From the NCBI GenBank assembly GCA_024278725.1, contig JAJRSQ010000470.1, positions 1-8,559 of the forward strand: a stretch of 8,559 nt of DNA, written 5' to 3'. Below the pieces are notes generated by a model. The model worked only from the letters and a program-made list of their open reading frames with translations, did not search any database and was not told the DNA's origin. The position numbers and the translations under genes are program-made. This DNA comes from Chloroflexota bacterium. GTDB lineage: Bacteria; Chloroflexota; Anaerolineae; 4572-78. Shown here piece after piece: positions 1-6,255 of the stretch (position 1 is its first letter; the number at the start of each line of letters is the position of its first letter).

Positions 1-316
1 CATGGCAAAGGAACTTGACCCGCAGGCGGTCACAAAAACCGGCATCATGGTCGGCTTGGGTGAAACCAAAGATGAGGTGGTGCAGGTGATGAAAGACCTG
101 CGCGAAATTGAGGTGGACATCATGACCATCGGGCAATATTTGCGCCCGACCCGCAACCATTTGCCCGTGTATCGCTATGTCCACCCCGATGAATTCAAGG
201 AATATCACGACATTGGGATGGCATTGGGCTTCAAATGGGTCGAATCGGGACCGTTGGTGCGTAGCAGCTATCACGCCGACGGGCAGGCTGACGCGCTGGC
301 AATTCACGCCCGGTAA
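1..316 (+). CDS. lipA: Lipoyl synthase, C-terminal part (5' end outside window)
   Basis: This is the last 104 residues of lipoyl synthase, the radical-SAM enzyme that inserts two sulfur atoms into protein-bound octanoyl groups to make the lipoyl cofactor of pyruvate and 2-oxoglutarate dehydrogenases and the glycine cleavage system. Visible family signatures are MVGLGET (radical-SAM barrel), TIGQYLRPT, and the C-terminal SGPLVRSSYHAD, whose RSSY serine is known to ligate the auxiliary iron-sulfur cluster. The radical-SAM CxxxCxxC motif and the N-terminal cluster cysteines lie upstream of the window. The frame is open from base 1, so the ATG at position 2 is an internal methionine and not the start. 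The stop is TAA at 314-316. The SDR gene follows after 6 bp, so the two are probably co-transcribed. Identification is firm; only the truncation by the window edge limits it. Confidence 0.96.
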   Translation, partial: MAKELDPQAVTKTGIMVGLGETKDEVVQVMKDLREIEVDIMTIGQYLRPTRNHLPVYRYVHPDEFKEYHDIGMALGFKWVESGPLVRSSYHADGQADALAIHAR

Positions 317-322
317 TTTTCT

Positions 323-1327
323 ATGCTCAACAACAATTCTCTCGTCCTCGTCACCGGCGCGACCGGATTTCTGGGCAGTTACATCGTCGATTCATACGTC
401 CGGCGGGGCATTCCCGTGCGGGCGATGGCGCGCCGAACCAGCAACCTGCAATATCTGCAACCGCATCTCGATGCGGGCGCGGCGGAACTGGTTTTCGGCA
501 CAATGACCGACCCCGACAGGCTGATTGCCGCCGTGCGCGGCGTGACGCACATCGTGCATGTCGCCTCGGTGATTGGACCGAATATCCCCAACGAGATGTA
601 CCAAAAAGTGAATGTTGACGGCACGCGCACGCTGGTGGACGCCGCAGTGGCGGAAGGGGTGCAGCGCTTCACGCTCATCAGCTCGGTGTCCACCTATGGC
701 GACGGCATCACCCCCGGCGGCATCGTCACCGAGGAAACGCCGCAAATCCCCTCCAACCCGTATGGCAAATCGAAATTCGCCCAACAGGAGATTGTTTTCG
801 CCGCCCACCGCGAGCACGGCTTGCCGGTGGTCGCCATCGAACCGCCGGTGATTTACGGACCCCGTGCGCGGGTCGGCATCGAAGAAGCCTTCAAGCTGGT
901 CAAATGGCGGCTCGCCCCCATGCTCGACTACGGGCGCGGGCGGATGAATCTGGTTTATGTGACCGATGTCGTCGGGTTGCTGGAAGCCGCCGACGCCACC
1001 GATGCCGCCGTCGGCGAGCGATTTTTGGCGGCGGGACCCCGCTTCGCCACGCATAAAGAAATTTTCCAACTCGTGGCGGAGAGTCTCGGCGTGCGCCCGC
1101 TCTATTTTCCCATCCCCCTGCCGCTCACCAAAATTGCACTCATCATTAATAATGCCATTTTGCGACTGCTGGGGAAGGATGTTTTCCTCAAGCCCGATTA
1201 TTTTTATCATTTCACCAAAGGGGCGGATTACCGCACCGACAAAGCGACGCGCCTGCTGAATTGGCTGCCGCAAGTGGATGTGCGCGAGGGCATTCCCCGC
1301 ACGGTGGCATGGTTTGAGGGAAATTAG
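323..1327 (+). CDS. Extended SDR: NAD(P)-dependent epimerase/dehydrogenase, 3-beta-HSD-like
   Basis: A 334-residue cytosolic oxidoreductase of the extended short-chain dehydrogenase family, the usual length for this group. The Rossmann glycine motif TGATGFLG is at residues 11-18. The arginine pair at 37-38 after the second strand suggests NADP(H). HVAS is at 79-82, the active-site serine region ISSVSTYG at 119-126, and the catalytic YGKSK at 147-151. The segment before YGP reads EPPVIYGP, where many relatives have an Arg before the first Pro. Family members act on sugars, sterols or other alcohols, and the substrate cannot be told here. It resembles the 3-beta-hydroxysteroid dehydrogenase/isomerase branch more than sugar-nucleotide epimerases. 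The start ATG has no good ribosome site, consistent with translation coupled to lipA 6 bp upstream. The next gene has its own likely promoter. Confidence 0.88.
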   Translation: MLNNNSLVLVTGATGFLGSYIVDSYVRRGIPVRAMARRTSNLQYLQPHLDAGAAELVFGTMTDPDRLIAAVRGVTHIVHVASVIGPNIPNEMYQKVNVDGTRTLVDAAVAEGVQRFTLISSVSTYGDGITPGGIVTEETPQIPSNPYGKSKFAQQEIVFAAHREHGLPVVAIEPPVIYGPRARVGIEEAFKLVKWRLAPMLDYGRGRMNLVYVTDVVGLLEAADATDAAVGERFLAAGPRFATHKEIFQLVAESLGVRPLYFPIPLPLTKIALIINNAILRLLGKDVFLKPDYFYHFTKGADYRTDKATRLLNWLPQVDVREGIPRTVAWFEGN

Positions 1328-1356
1328 TTGCGCCCCATGCCGGGTGATGGTAAACT
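1328..1356 (+). promoter_or_regulatory. Likely sigma-70-type promoter for the nucleotidyltransferase/PAP2 genes
   Basis: TTGCGC (1328-1333) is separated by exactly 17 bp from TAAACT (1351-1356), which is preceded by TGG at 1348-1350, an extended -10 arrangement. It lies immediately after the SDR stop codon in a 92-bp gap and would start transcription near 1363. The -35 matches consensus at only 3 of 6 positions and the -10 at 4 of 6, so the call rests on spacing, the TG motif and location. Confidence 0.45.
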
Positions 1357-1368
1357 ATGCCCGCCAAC

Positions 1369-1384
1369 CGATGACATTTCATCG
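1369..1384 (+). promoter_or_regulatory. Small perfect hairpin/dyad in the nucleotidyltransferase leader
   Basis: CGATGA and TCATCG form a perfect 6-bp inverted repeat around a 4-base loop, just downstream of the predicted transcription start. It could be an operator half-site pair or a weak leader hairpin. It has no T-run, so it is not a terminator. A dyad this short can arise by chance. Confidence 0.3.
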
Positions 1385-1419
1385 CACGGACTCTCACGTC
1401 TAAAAAACCGGAGGTTGCC

Positions 1420-2193
1420 ATGCAAGCCATAATCACCGCCGGCGGCACATTCGCCGCCGATAACCCGTTATTTCTGGAAACGGGTATCGCCAAAAAAGCC
1501 CTGCTGCCGATGGGCGGCACACCGATGATTCGCTGGGTCGCCGATGCGCTGATGGCATCGAAACACATTGAAAACCTCATCATCGTCGGCATGGAAGCGG
1601 GTGAATTCGACGACACCGGGCTGACCGTGCGCTACACCCCCGCGCGCGGCGGCATCATCGACAACGTGCTCGCGGGCGCGGACGCCGCCGCGGAAATCGA
1701 ACCCGACTTCAAAAAGCTGGTACTCGCTTCGTCTGATATTCCGCTCATCACCCCGCAAATCATCGACGAATTTGTGGACATCTGCCTGCAGACCGATGAC
1801 GATTTGTATTATCCCGTGGTGGAGCAAAAAACCATGGAAGCCCGTTTCCCCGGCTCAAACCGCACCTTCACCCCGCTCAAGGGGGGCAAATACACCGGCG
1901 GCGATTTATTCGTACTCGACCGCCGCGCCGTCGAAATGGATTTGGATTTAATGCGCAGCCTTTCCGGGGAACGAAAAGATTACTGGGCGCAAGCCCGTCT
2001 GCTCGGCTTCGGGTTCATCTTCCGCTTCATTTTCCGGCTGATGGATTTGGCGGAAGCGGAACGCCGCGCCTGCAAAATTCTCAATCTGCGCGGAAATGTG
2101 CTTGATTATCCCCGTCCCGAAGTGGCAATGGATGTGGACAAACTGCATCAGTACAAAATGGTCAAACAGATTTTAGAGGCGTCACCGGCGTGA
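1420..2193 (+). CDS. MobA-like nucleotidyltransferase (NTP transferase domain), substrate unknown
   Basis: A 257-residue soluble protein with the GT-A/Rossmann-like fold of nucleotidyltransferases, which couple an NTP to a phosphorylated sugar, alcohol or cofactor and release pyrophosphate. The opening strand and phosphate loop is AIITAGG (residues 3-9), followed by AKKALLPMGGTPMI (24-37), where a lysine normally contacts the nucleotide. SSDIPLI (104-110) carries the metal-binding aspartate (D106), GGDLFVLD is at 160-167, and MDVDKLHQY (237-245) supplies the second acidic pair near the C-terminus. The first loop is longer than the LAAGxGxRM of typical MobA proteins, so molybdopterin specificity is unlikely. 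The ATG has a good ribosome site, GGAGG at 1410-1414 with a 5-base gap. The stop overlaps the PAP2 start by 4 bp (GTGA), implying coupled translation and possibly a shared lipid or alcohol-phosphate pathway. Confidence 0.85.
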   Translation: MQAIITAGGTFAADNPLFLETGIAKKALLPMGGTPMIRWVADALMASKHIENLIIVGMEAGEFDDTGLTVRYTPARGGIIDNVLAGADAAAEIEPDFKKLVLASSDIPLITPQIIDEFVDICLQTDDDLYYPVVEQKTMEARFPGSNRTFTPLKGGKYTGGDLFVLDRRAVEMDLDLMRSLSGERKDYWAQARLLGFGFIFRFIFRLMDLAEAERRACKILNLRGNVLDYPRPEVAMDVDKLHQYKMVKQILEASPA

Positions 2194-2708
2194 AAAATCC
2201 GGTCAAGCTCGATGAAATCATCAGCAACCGCATCAGCATTCCCGCCGGACATCCCCGTTGGCGCATCGCCGCCAGAATCGCGCATTTGGGCGACGGCACG
2301 CTGGTCTTCGGCGCGCTGGCGCTGGCATATTGGGCAGGCTGGCAATTTCGTCGCCCCGATGTGCAGGCAGCGGTTTTCGACACGCTGGTCGCGCTCATCA
2401 TCACCGCGCTGGTGGTCTTCGGCATCAAATACACCCTGCGGCGGGAACGCCCGCGCGACCCGGCGGGCTTCGTCACCATCAAATACGACAAATACAGTTT
2501 CCCTTCGGGGCACTCCGCGCGGATGAGCGCCCTCGGTGGCGCGCTCTTCTTTTTCAACCCATTGCTGGGGACAATCTTGCTGGCACTGGCGGCGCTCGTC
2601 GCGGCGGCGCGAGTGGTCATCGGCATTCACTTTTTGGGGGATGTGCTGGCGGGCTGGCTCATCGGCGTGCTGTGCGCCGTCGCCGTGTCGCTGTGGCTGC
2701 CGTTGTGA
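2190..2708 (+). CDS. PAP2-family membrane phosphatase
   Basis: A 172-residue integral membrane phosphatase of the type 2 phosphatidic acid phosphatase family, which removes phosphate from lipid phosphates or polyprenyl diphosphates at the membrane face. All three signature motifs are intact. K80 to RP87-88 forms KxxxxxxRP, PSGH is at 105-108, and the third motif runs R141 to H147 to D151. The nucleophilic histidine is H147 and the proton donor is H108. About five hydrophobic segments are visible, near residues 36-50, 61-79, 112-125, 127-143 and 150-170. The start is GTG, overlapping the upstream stop as GTGA, with AGAGG about 10 bases before it. The length is typical of small bacterial members. 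The exact substrate (phosphatidate, undecaprenyl diphosphate or another) is not determinable. Confidence 0.92.
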   Translation: MKNPVKLDEIISNRISIPAGHPRWRIAARIAHLGDGTLVFGALALAYWAGWQFRRPDVQAAVFDTLVALIITALVVFGIKYTLRRERPRDPAGFVTIKYDKYSFPSGHSARMSALGGALFFFNPLLGTILLALAALVAAARVVIGIHFLGDVLAGWLIGVLCAVAVSLWLPL

Positions 2709-2732
2709 GCGGGGAAAATTCGTCTATCATTC

Positions 2733-2756
2733 GCAGGGGCGGCTCGCGAGCCGCCT
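2733..2756 (+). repeat. GC-rich perfect palindrome, probable GTAGGGGC-family hairpin
   Basis: GGCGGCTCGCGAGCCGCC at 2738-2755 is a perfect 18-bp palindrome in the 67-bp gap between the PAP2 gene and the next gene. It is led by GCAGGGGC (2733-2740), which differs by one base from the GTAGGGGC that opens the copies at 6220, 8450 and 8499 (the last inverted). The stem sequence differs from those copies, but the frame around it is alike, so I treat it as a diverged or differently templated family member. Only three T follow it, so it is a weak terminator at best. It ends 20 bases before the downstream TTG start. Confidence 0.6.
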
Positions 2757-2775
2757 TTGCCGCATTGAGGTTCTT

Positions 2776-4371
2776 TTGAAAAAAAACTATCTTTTGCTCA
2801 CTGTATTTTTCTCCGGAATGTCCGTGCTGGCGGTTGAACTCTCTGCCAGCCGTCTGCTCGACCCGTTTTTCGGCAATTCCATCATCATCTGGGCGAATCT
2901 CATCGGGCTGGTGCTGATATATCTGAGCGTCGGTTATTGGGTTGGCGGCAAATGGGCGGATAAAGACCCGCGCGGCACAACCTTTTTCCAGATTATCGCT
3001 TGGGGCGCGTTTTTGGTGGCACTCATCCCGGTGGTCGCCCGTCCCATCCTGCGCTGGAGTCTGGCGGGATTTGCCACCTTTGACGCGGGCGTGCTGGTCG
3101 GGTCGCTGCTGGGGGTGCTGATTCTGTTCAGCGTGCCGCTCACCCTGCTGGCGATGGCATCCCCCTTCGCCATCCGGCTGGCGGTGCAGGACGTGGAAAA
3201 CGCCGGGCGTGTCGCCGGGCAGATTTACGCCGTCAGCACACTGGGGAGCATTTTGGGGACCTTTTTGCCCGTGCTGGTTTTCATCCCCAACATCGGCACC
3301 CGCCGAACCTTCCTCCTCTTTTCCGCCATTCTCCTTTTCGTGGCGCTCGGCGGGCTGTTCCAACTTTCGCGCAAACTGGGCTGGCTCTACCTGCCGATGG
3401 TGATTGTGCTGGCAATCATTGCATTGTTTGGCACAACGGGCGCCATCAAACCCAACGCCAACGCCGTGTTTGAAACTGAATCGCAGTACAATTACATTCA
3501 GGTGGAAAAAATCGGTGATGATGTATTGCTGCGGTTGAACGAAGGTGAGGGCATCCATTCCGTTTACAATCCCAATTACACGCTGGCATACGGCATCTGG
3601 GACTACTTTCTGGTTGCCCCCTTTTTCAACCCCGCACCCTACCCCGAAACAGCGGTGGGCAGCCTGCTGCTCATCGGCTCGGCGGCGGGAACCATCCCCA
3701 AAGAATTCACGGCGGCATACGGCGCAATTCCGATTGACGGGGTGGAACTCGACCCCGCCATCAGCGCAGCAGGGCGCGAATTTTTCGCCATGAACGAACC
3801 GAATCTCACCACCATCAATCAGGGTGGGCGATATTTCCTGAACACCACTGATAAAATGTATGATGTGATTGCCGTGGACGCATACCGTCCGCCGTATATT
3901 CCGTTTCAGTTGACCACGGTGGAATTTTTCCGGCAAATTTACGACCATCTGAACGATGACGGCGTGGTCGCCATCAACGCGGGGCGCAGCACCACCGATT
4001 ATTCGCTGGTGGTGGCGCTCGGCAGCACGATGCGTGCCGTTTTCCCCACGGTGATGGTGATTGATGCCCCCGTCGGCGGCTTCAATTTGGGGAACAGTCT
4101 GGTCGTCGCCACCAAACGCCCCGCCACACCCGCCGATTTTCTGCAAAACGCCGCCACGCTGGAAAACGAACTCCTCCTCGATGTTGCCACCCGTTCCCGC
4201 GCCACCGACGTGTGGCGCATTTCCTGCCAACCCGACGCGCCCTTCGCGCCCGCTTGGGGCACACTCCCCGCCGCCCTCCCCGATGCCTGCCCCGCCCCCT
4301 TCACCGACGATAAAGCGCCCGTGGAACAGATTCTGCACCGGCTCATCCTGCGTTATATGCTGGGACTTTAG
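2776..4371 (+). CDS. Membrane-anchored spermidine-synthase-like protein
   Basis: A 531-residue two-part protein. Residues 1-222 hold about seven membrane segments (near 4-22, 36-57, 70-88, 104-127, 150-171, 177-197, 203-222). Residues 230-531 form a spermidine-synthase-type Rossmann domain. Its SAM-loop equivalent is LLLIGSAAGT (297-306), the acidic residue after the second strand is in GVELDPAI (322-329), and the active-site strand is DVIAVDAYRPPYIPFQLTT (363-381), with D368 at the catalytic aspartate position. A TDDKAPVE-type end is at 510-517. The glycine loop reads GSAAG where classical enzymes have GGGxG, so polyamine synthesis is not assured; the family is widespread and mostly uncharacterised. 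I chose TTG at 2776 because GAGG at 2767-2770 sits 5 bases before it and the following KKNYLLLTVFFSGM is a family-like N-terminus. The frame is open further upstream, but that part overlaps the PAP2 gene. Confidence 0.85.
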   Translation: MKKNYLLLTVFFSGMSVLAVELSASRLLDPFFGNSIIIWANLIGLVLIYLSVGYWVGGKWADKDPRGTTFFQIIAWGAFLVALIPVVARPILRWSLAGFATFDAGVLVGSLLGVLILFSVPLTLLAMASPFAIRLAVQDVENAGRVAGQIYAVSTLGSILGTFLPVLVFIPNIGTRRTFLLFSAILLFVALGGLFQLSRKLGWLYLPMVIVLAIIALFGTTGAIKPNANAVFETESQYNYIQVEKIGDDVLLRLNEGEGIHSVYNPNYTLAYGIWDYFLVAPFFNPAPYPETAVGSLLLIGSAAGTIPKEFTAAYGAIPIDGVELDPAISAAGREFFAMNEPNLTTINQGGRYFLNTTDKMYDVIAVDAYRPPYIPFQLTTVEFFRQIYDHLNDDGVVAINAGRSTTDYSLVVALGSTMRAVFPTVMVIDAPVGGFNLGNSLVVATKRPATPADFLQNAATLENELLLDVATRSRATDVWRISCQPDAPFAPAWGTLPAALPDACPAPFTDDKAPVEQILHRLILRYMLGL

Positions 4372-4390
4372 CCCCAATCGCAATAGTCGG

Positions 4391-4419
4391 TTGCTCTGTG
4401 GTTCATGATTTGATATAAT
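4391..4419 (+). promoter_or_regulatory. Strong extended -10 promoter for the Roadblock gene pair
   Basis: A perfect TATAAT at 4414-4419 is preceded by TGA (4411-4413), an extended -10. TTGCTC (4391-4396) sits exactly 17 bp upstream. It falls in the 125-bp gap after the spermidine-synthase-like gene and would start transcription near 4426, leaving a leader of about 70 bases. This is the best promoter in the window. The architecture is shared with the weaker candidate at 1328-1356. Confidence 0.72.
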
Positions 4420-4441
4420 TACAGCATATTACATCGTTTGG

Positions 4442-4460
4442 GCGAAGTTCTCAACTTTGC
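4442..4460 (+). other. Leader hairpin upstream of the first Roadblock gene
   Basis: GCGAAGTT and AACTTTGC can pair through 8 bp (one G-T wobble) around a CTC loop, within the predicted leader between the promoter and the ribosome site. No T-run follows, so it is not a terminator. It might stabilise the mRNA or be fortuitous. Confidence 0.3.
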
Positions 4461-4496
4461 CGAGGTAATCATTTCGGGGACAATTGGAGATTTTTT

Positions 4497-4925
4497 ATGG
4501 CGGTAATTTATCGCACAGAATTATTGGAAACCGCGCTGAAAAAATTGGTGAGTCAAGTGGAGCATGCGCGCGGCGCGGTAATTGTCAGCATCGAAGGCTT
4601 TGTGGTTGCCGCCTACACGCACACGCCCGAAACCAACGGGCACAACGAACCCGCCAACAGCCCGCAAGTGGCGGCAATGGCGGCGACGCTGCTCGCATTG
4701 AGCGAGCGCACACTCGCCCGGTTGGCGCAGGGAGACCTGAACCGCTTTCTGCTGGAAGGGGAACACGGCGCAATGCTGGTCGTTCCCGCCAGCCAGCGCG
4801 CCGCCGTCGCATTAATGGTCGATAAACGCGCCAAAATGGGATTATCGCTGTATGCCCTGCGCCATGCGGCGGTGGAAGTGCGCGATATTCTGGAGGGTAA
4901 CATTGAAACCGAGCCCGCCGAGTAG
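4497..4925 (+). CDS. Roadblock/LC7 domain protein, first of a pair
   Basis: A 142-residue protein of the Roadblock/LC7 (MglB-like) superfamily. These small alpha/beta dimers regulate Ras-like GTPases or act as scaffolds in polarity, motility and signalling. The single domain fills most of the chain: an N-terminal helix (about 5-22), strand RGAVIVSIEGFVVAAY (25-40), a variable hydrophilic loop (41-55), a helix rich in Ala and Leu (57-78), then FLLEGEHGAMLVVPA (84-98) and the final VALMVDKRAKMG strand (104-115), followed by a C-terminal helix. There is no signal peptide or membrane segment. ATG at 4497 follows TTGGAGA with a 7-base gap from the GGAG and has a strong promoter upstream. The next gene overlaps its 3' end by 23 bp, pointing to coupled production of two partner subunits. 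Confidence 0.82.
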   Translation: MAVIYRTELLETALKKLVSQVEHARGAVIVSIEGFVVAAYTHTPETNGHNEPANSPQVAAMAATLLALSERTLARLAQGDLNRFLLEGEHGAMLVVPASQRAAVALMVDKRAKMGLSLYALRHAAVEVRDILEGNIETEPAE

Positions 4926-5286
4926 TTTACTGCAATCGGTTTTGACCGATTTTCTCGCCCGCACGCCGGATGCGCAATTCGTCGTCGCCGCCACCCCCGA
5001 AGGGCTGCTGGTGGGCGAAGCGCACACCGGCACACCCCCCGCCCACGCCGACGTGCTCGCCGCCACTGCCGCCCGCTCGCTGGCGCTGGCGCAAACCGTC
5101 AACGCCGAGCTGCACCAAAACGGCAACGGACGGGTGATCATCGAAGGGGAACATATCACCACCATCGTGGGCAAAGCCAGCAACAGCATCATTTTGATTG
5201 CCGCCGTCTCTTCCGCCGCCAAAGTGGGCGTGGCAATGTTCACCTTCAAATTAGCGGCGAACGCAATCTCTCAACTTTACAATTGA
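4903..5286 (+). CDS. Roadblock/LC7 domain protein, second of a pair (TTG start)
   Basis: A 127-residue paralogue-like partner of the preceding gene. The Roadblock pattern repeats: helix SLLQSVLTDFLARTP (8-22), strand AQFVVAATPEGLLVGEA (24-40), long Ala-rich helix (49-71), strand GRVIIEGEHITTIVG (76-90), and strand SIILIAAVSSAAKVG (94-109). Both proteins share the EGEH turn, which supports common origin. TTG at 4903 is the start because GGAGG at 4892-4896 lies 6 bases before it, inside the upstream coding region, and no better start precedes the domain. It ends at TGA 5284-5286. No MglA-like GTPase or kinase is adjacent within the window, so the partner must be encoded elsewhere or the pair acts as a scaffold. 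Confidence 0.8.
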   Translation: MKPSPPSSLLQSVLTDFLARTPDAQFVVAATPEGLLVGEAHTGTPPAHADVLAATAARSLALAQTVNAELHQNGNGRVIIEGEHITTIVGKASNSIILIAAVSSAAKVGVAMFTFKLAANAISQLYN

Positions 5287-5303
5287 TGGTGTTGAGCGGG
5301 CAG

Positions 5304-5352
5304 CTGAGTGCTGAACGCTGAGTGCTGAACGCTGAATACTGACCACTGACCG
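5304..5352 (+). repeat. Heptamer tandem array, seven CTGANNN units
   Basis: Seven consecutive 7-bp units beginning CTGA fill 49 bp of the 85-bp gap before folP: CTGAGTG, CTGAACG, CTGAGTG, CTGAACG, CTGAATA, CTGACCA and CTGACCG. The first four form two copies of a 14-bp unit. The array ends 8 bases before the folP ribosome site (AAGGAG at 5361-5366). Such short tandem heptamers occur in filamentous cyanobacteria and other large bacterial genomes. No hairpin is evident, and the function is unknown. Confidence 0.85.
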
Positions 5353-5371
5353 CCACAAAAAAGGAGACCCA

Positions 5372-6223
5372 ATGCCATTTCAATGGGGAAAACGAACCTA
5401 TGTGATGGGAATTTTGAATGCCACCCCGGACAGCTTCTCCGGTGATGGCATTTTTGCCGAGAATGCCCGCTTGACCGCAGTGGCGCAGGCGAAGCAATTC
5501 GCCGCCGATGGCGCGGACATCATCGACATTGGGGGGGAAAGTACCCGCCCCGGCAGTGCGCCCATCTCCGCCGAAGAAGAAATGCGCCGCGTGCTGCCGG
5601 TCATCCGGCACATCCAGCAGGAAACCGACCTGCTCATTTCGGTGGACACCTACCGCGCCGAAGTGGCGGAAGCCGCGCTCGACGCAGGGGCGGACTGGGT
5701 GAACGATGTATGGGGCTTGCGCATGGACTCGCGGATGGCGGCAGTGGTGGCGAAATACAACTGTCCGGTGGTCATCATGCACAACCGCAGCCAGCCGAAA
5801 GATGTGGCGCAAACGGAACAGCTCGGCGGGCGATATGTGGGGGTGGCATACGATGACCTTTTCGCCGACATCCTCCGGGAATTGCAGGAAAGCATCACGC
5901 TGGCGCTGGATGCCGGCGTGCGCCCCGAAAACATCATCATCGACCCCGGCATCGGTTTTGGGAAAACGGTGGCACAGAATTTGACGCTGGTGAACGGACT
6001 CGACCGCTTTAAAACGCTGGGCTACCCCATCCTGCTGGGTCCCTCCCGCAAATCCTTCATCGGCTACACCCTCGATTTACCGCCCGATGAACGGCTGGAA
6101 GGGACGGCGGCGACCATCGCCATCGGCATTGACCGGGGCGCGGACATCATTCGGGTGCATGATGTGCGGGCGATGGCGCGGGTGGCAAAAATGACCGACG
6201 CGCTGGTGCGGTCAAATGCGTAG
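5372..6223 (+). CDS. folP: Dihydropteroate synthase
   Basis: A 283-residue TIM-barrel enzyme of folate biosynthesis that condenses 6-hydroxymethyl-7,8-dihydropterin diphosphate with p-aminobenzoate to form 7,8-dihydropteroate; it is the sulfonamide target. Family motifs appear in order: MGILNATPDSFSGDG (12-26, diphosphate and pABA loop), GGESTRPG (54-61), SVDTYR (90-95), ND (111-112), MHNRSQP (136-142), DPGIGFGKT (191-199, pterin pocket), LGPSRKSFIG (222-231) and RVHDV (261-265, diphosphate site). Small departures are Ala instead of the common Val in MGILNxTPDSF and Trp in NDVWG, where Ser or Thr is usual. The start ATG has a near-perfect AAGGAG 5 bases upstream. The TAG stop overlaps a palindromic repeat. 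No other folate genes are adjacent. Confidence 0.96.
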   Translation: MPFQWGKRTYVMGILNATPDSFSGDGIFAENARLTAVAQAKQFAADGADIIDIGGESTRPGSAPISAEEEMRRVLPVIRHIQQETDLLISVDTYRAEVAEAALDAGADWVNDVWGLRMDSRMAAVVAKYNCPVVIMHNRSQPKDVAQTEQLGGRYVGVAYDDLFADILRELQESITLALDAGVRPENIIIDPGIGFGKTVAQNLTLVNGLDRFKTLGYPILLGPSRKSFIGYTLDLPPDERLEGTAATIAIGIDRGADIIRVHDVRAMARVAKMTDALVRSNA

Positions 6224-6246
6224 GGGAGAACTTGTGTGTTCGCCCC
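6220..6246 (+). repeat. GTAGGGG-family hairpin between convergent genes; possible terminator
   Basis: The 26 bases from 6220 match the left arm of the 8450 element at 24 of 26 positions. GGGGAGAAC (6223-6231) pairs with GTTCGCCCC (6238-6246) around the loop TTGTGT, with one A-G mismatch. The first bases, GTAG, include the folP stop codon at 6221-6223. The hairpin occupies most of the 32-bp gap between folP and the convergent protease gene, so it may end transcription in both directions, although no T-tract follows. Confidence 0.75.
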
Positions 6247-6255
6247 CGATATTTC

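Noticed and set aside
392..1273. A 293-codon minus-strand open frame opposite the SDR gene
   Set aside because: It is a shadow of the SDR coding frame. The composition is biased and no domain is visible.
2738..2755. Rho-independent terminator after the PAP2 gene
   Set aside because: The palindrome is strong, but only three T follow and the next gene sits 20 bases on. A repeat-family hairpin explains it better.
2536..2775. An upstream ATG start for the spermidine-synthase-like gene
   Set aside because: This extension overlaps the PAP2 gene and encodes Cys/Trp/Arg-rich sequence unlike the family. TTG at 2776 has a proper ribosome site and a family-like N-terminus.
2659..4383. A 574-codon open frame on the minus strand opposite the spermidine-synthase-like gene
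   Set aside because: It lies antisense to a gene with clear family motifs. Its translation is rich in Gly, His, Gln and Arg with no domain and no ribosome site, typical of an antisense shadow in GC-rich DNA.
5304..5352. Possible CRISPR array
   Set aside because: The units are 7 bp and contiguous with no spacers, so this is a simple tandem repeat.
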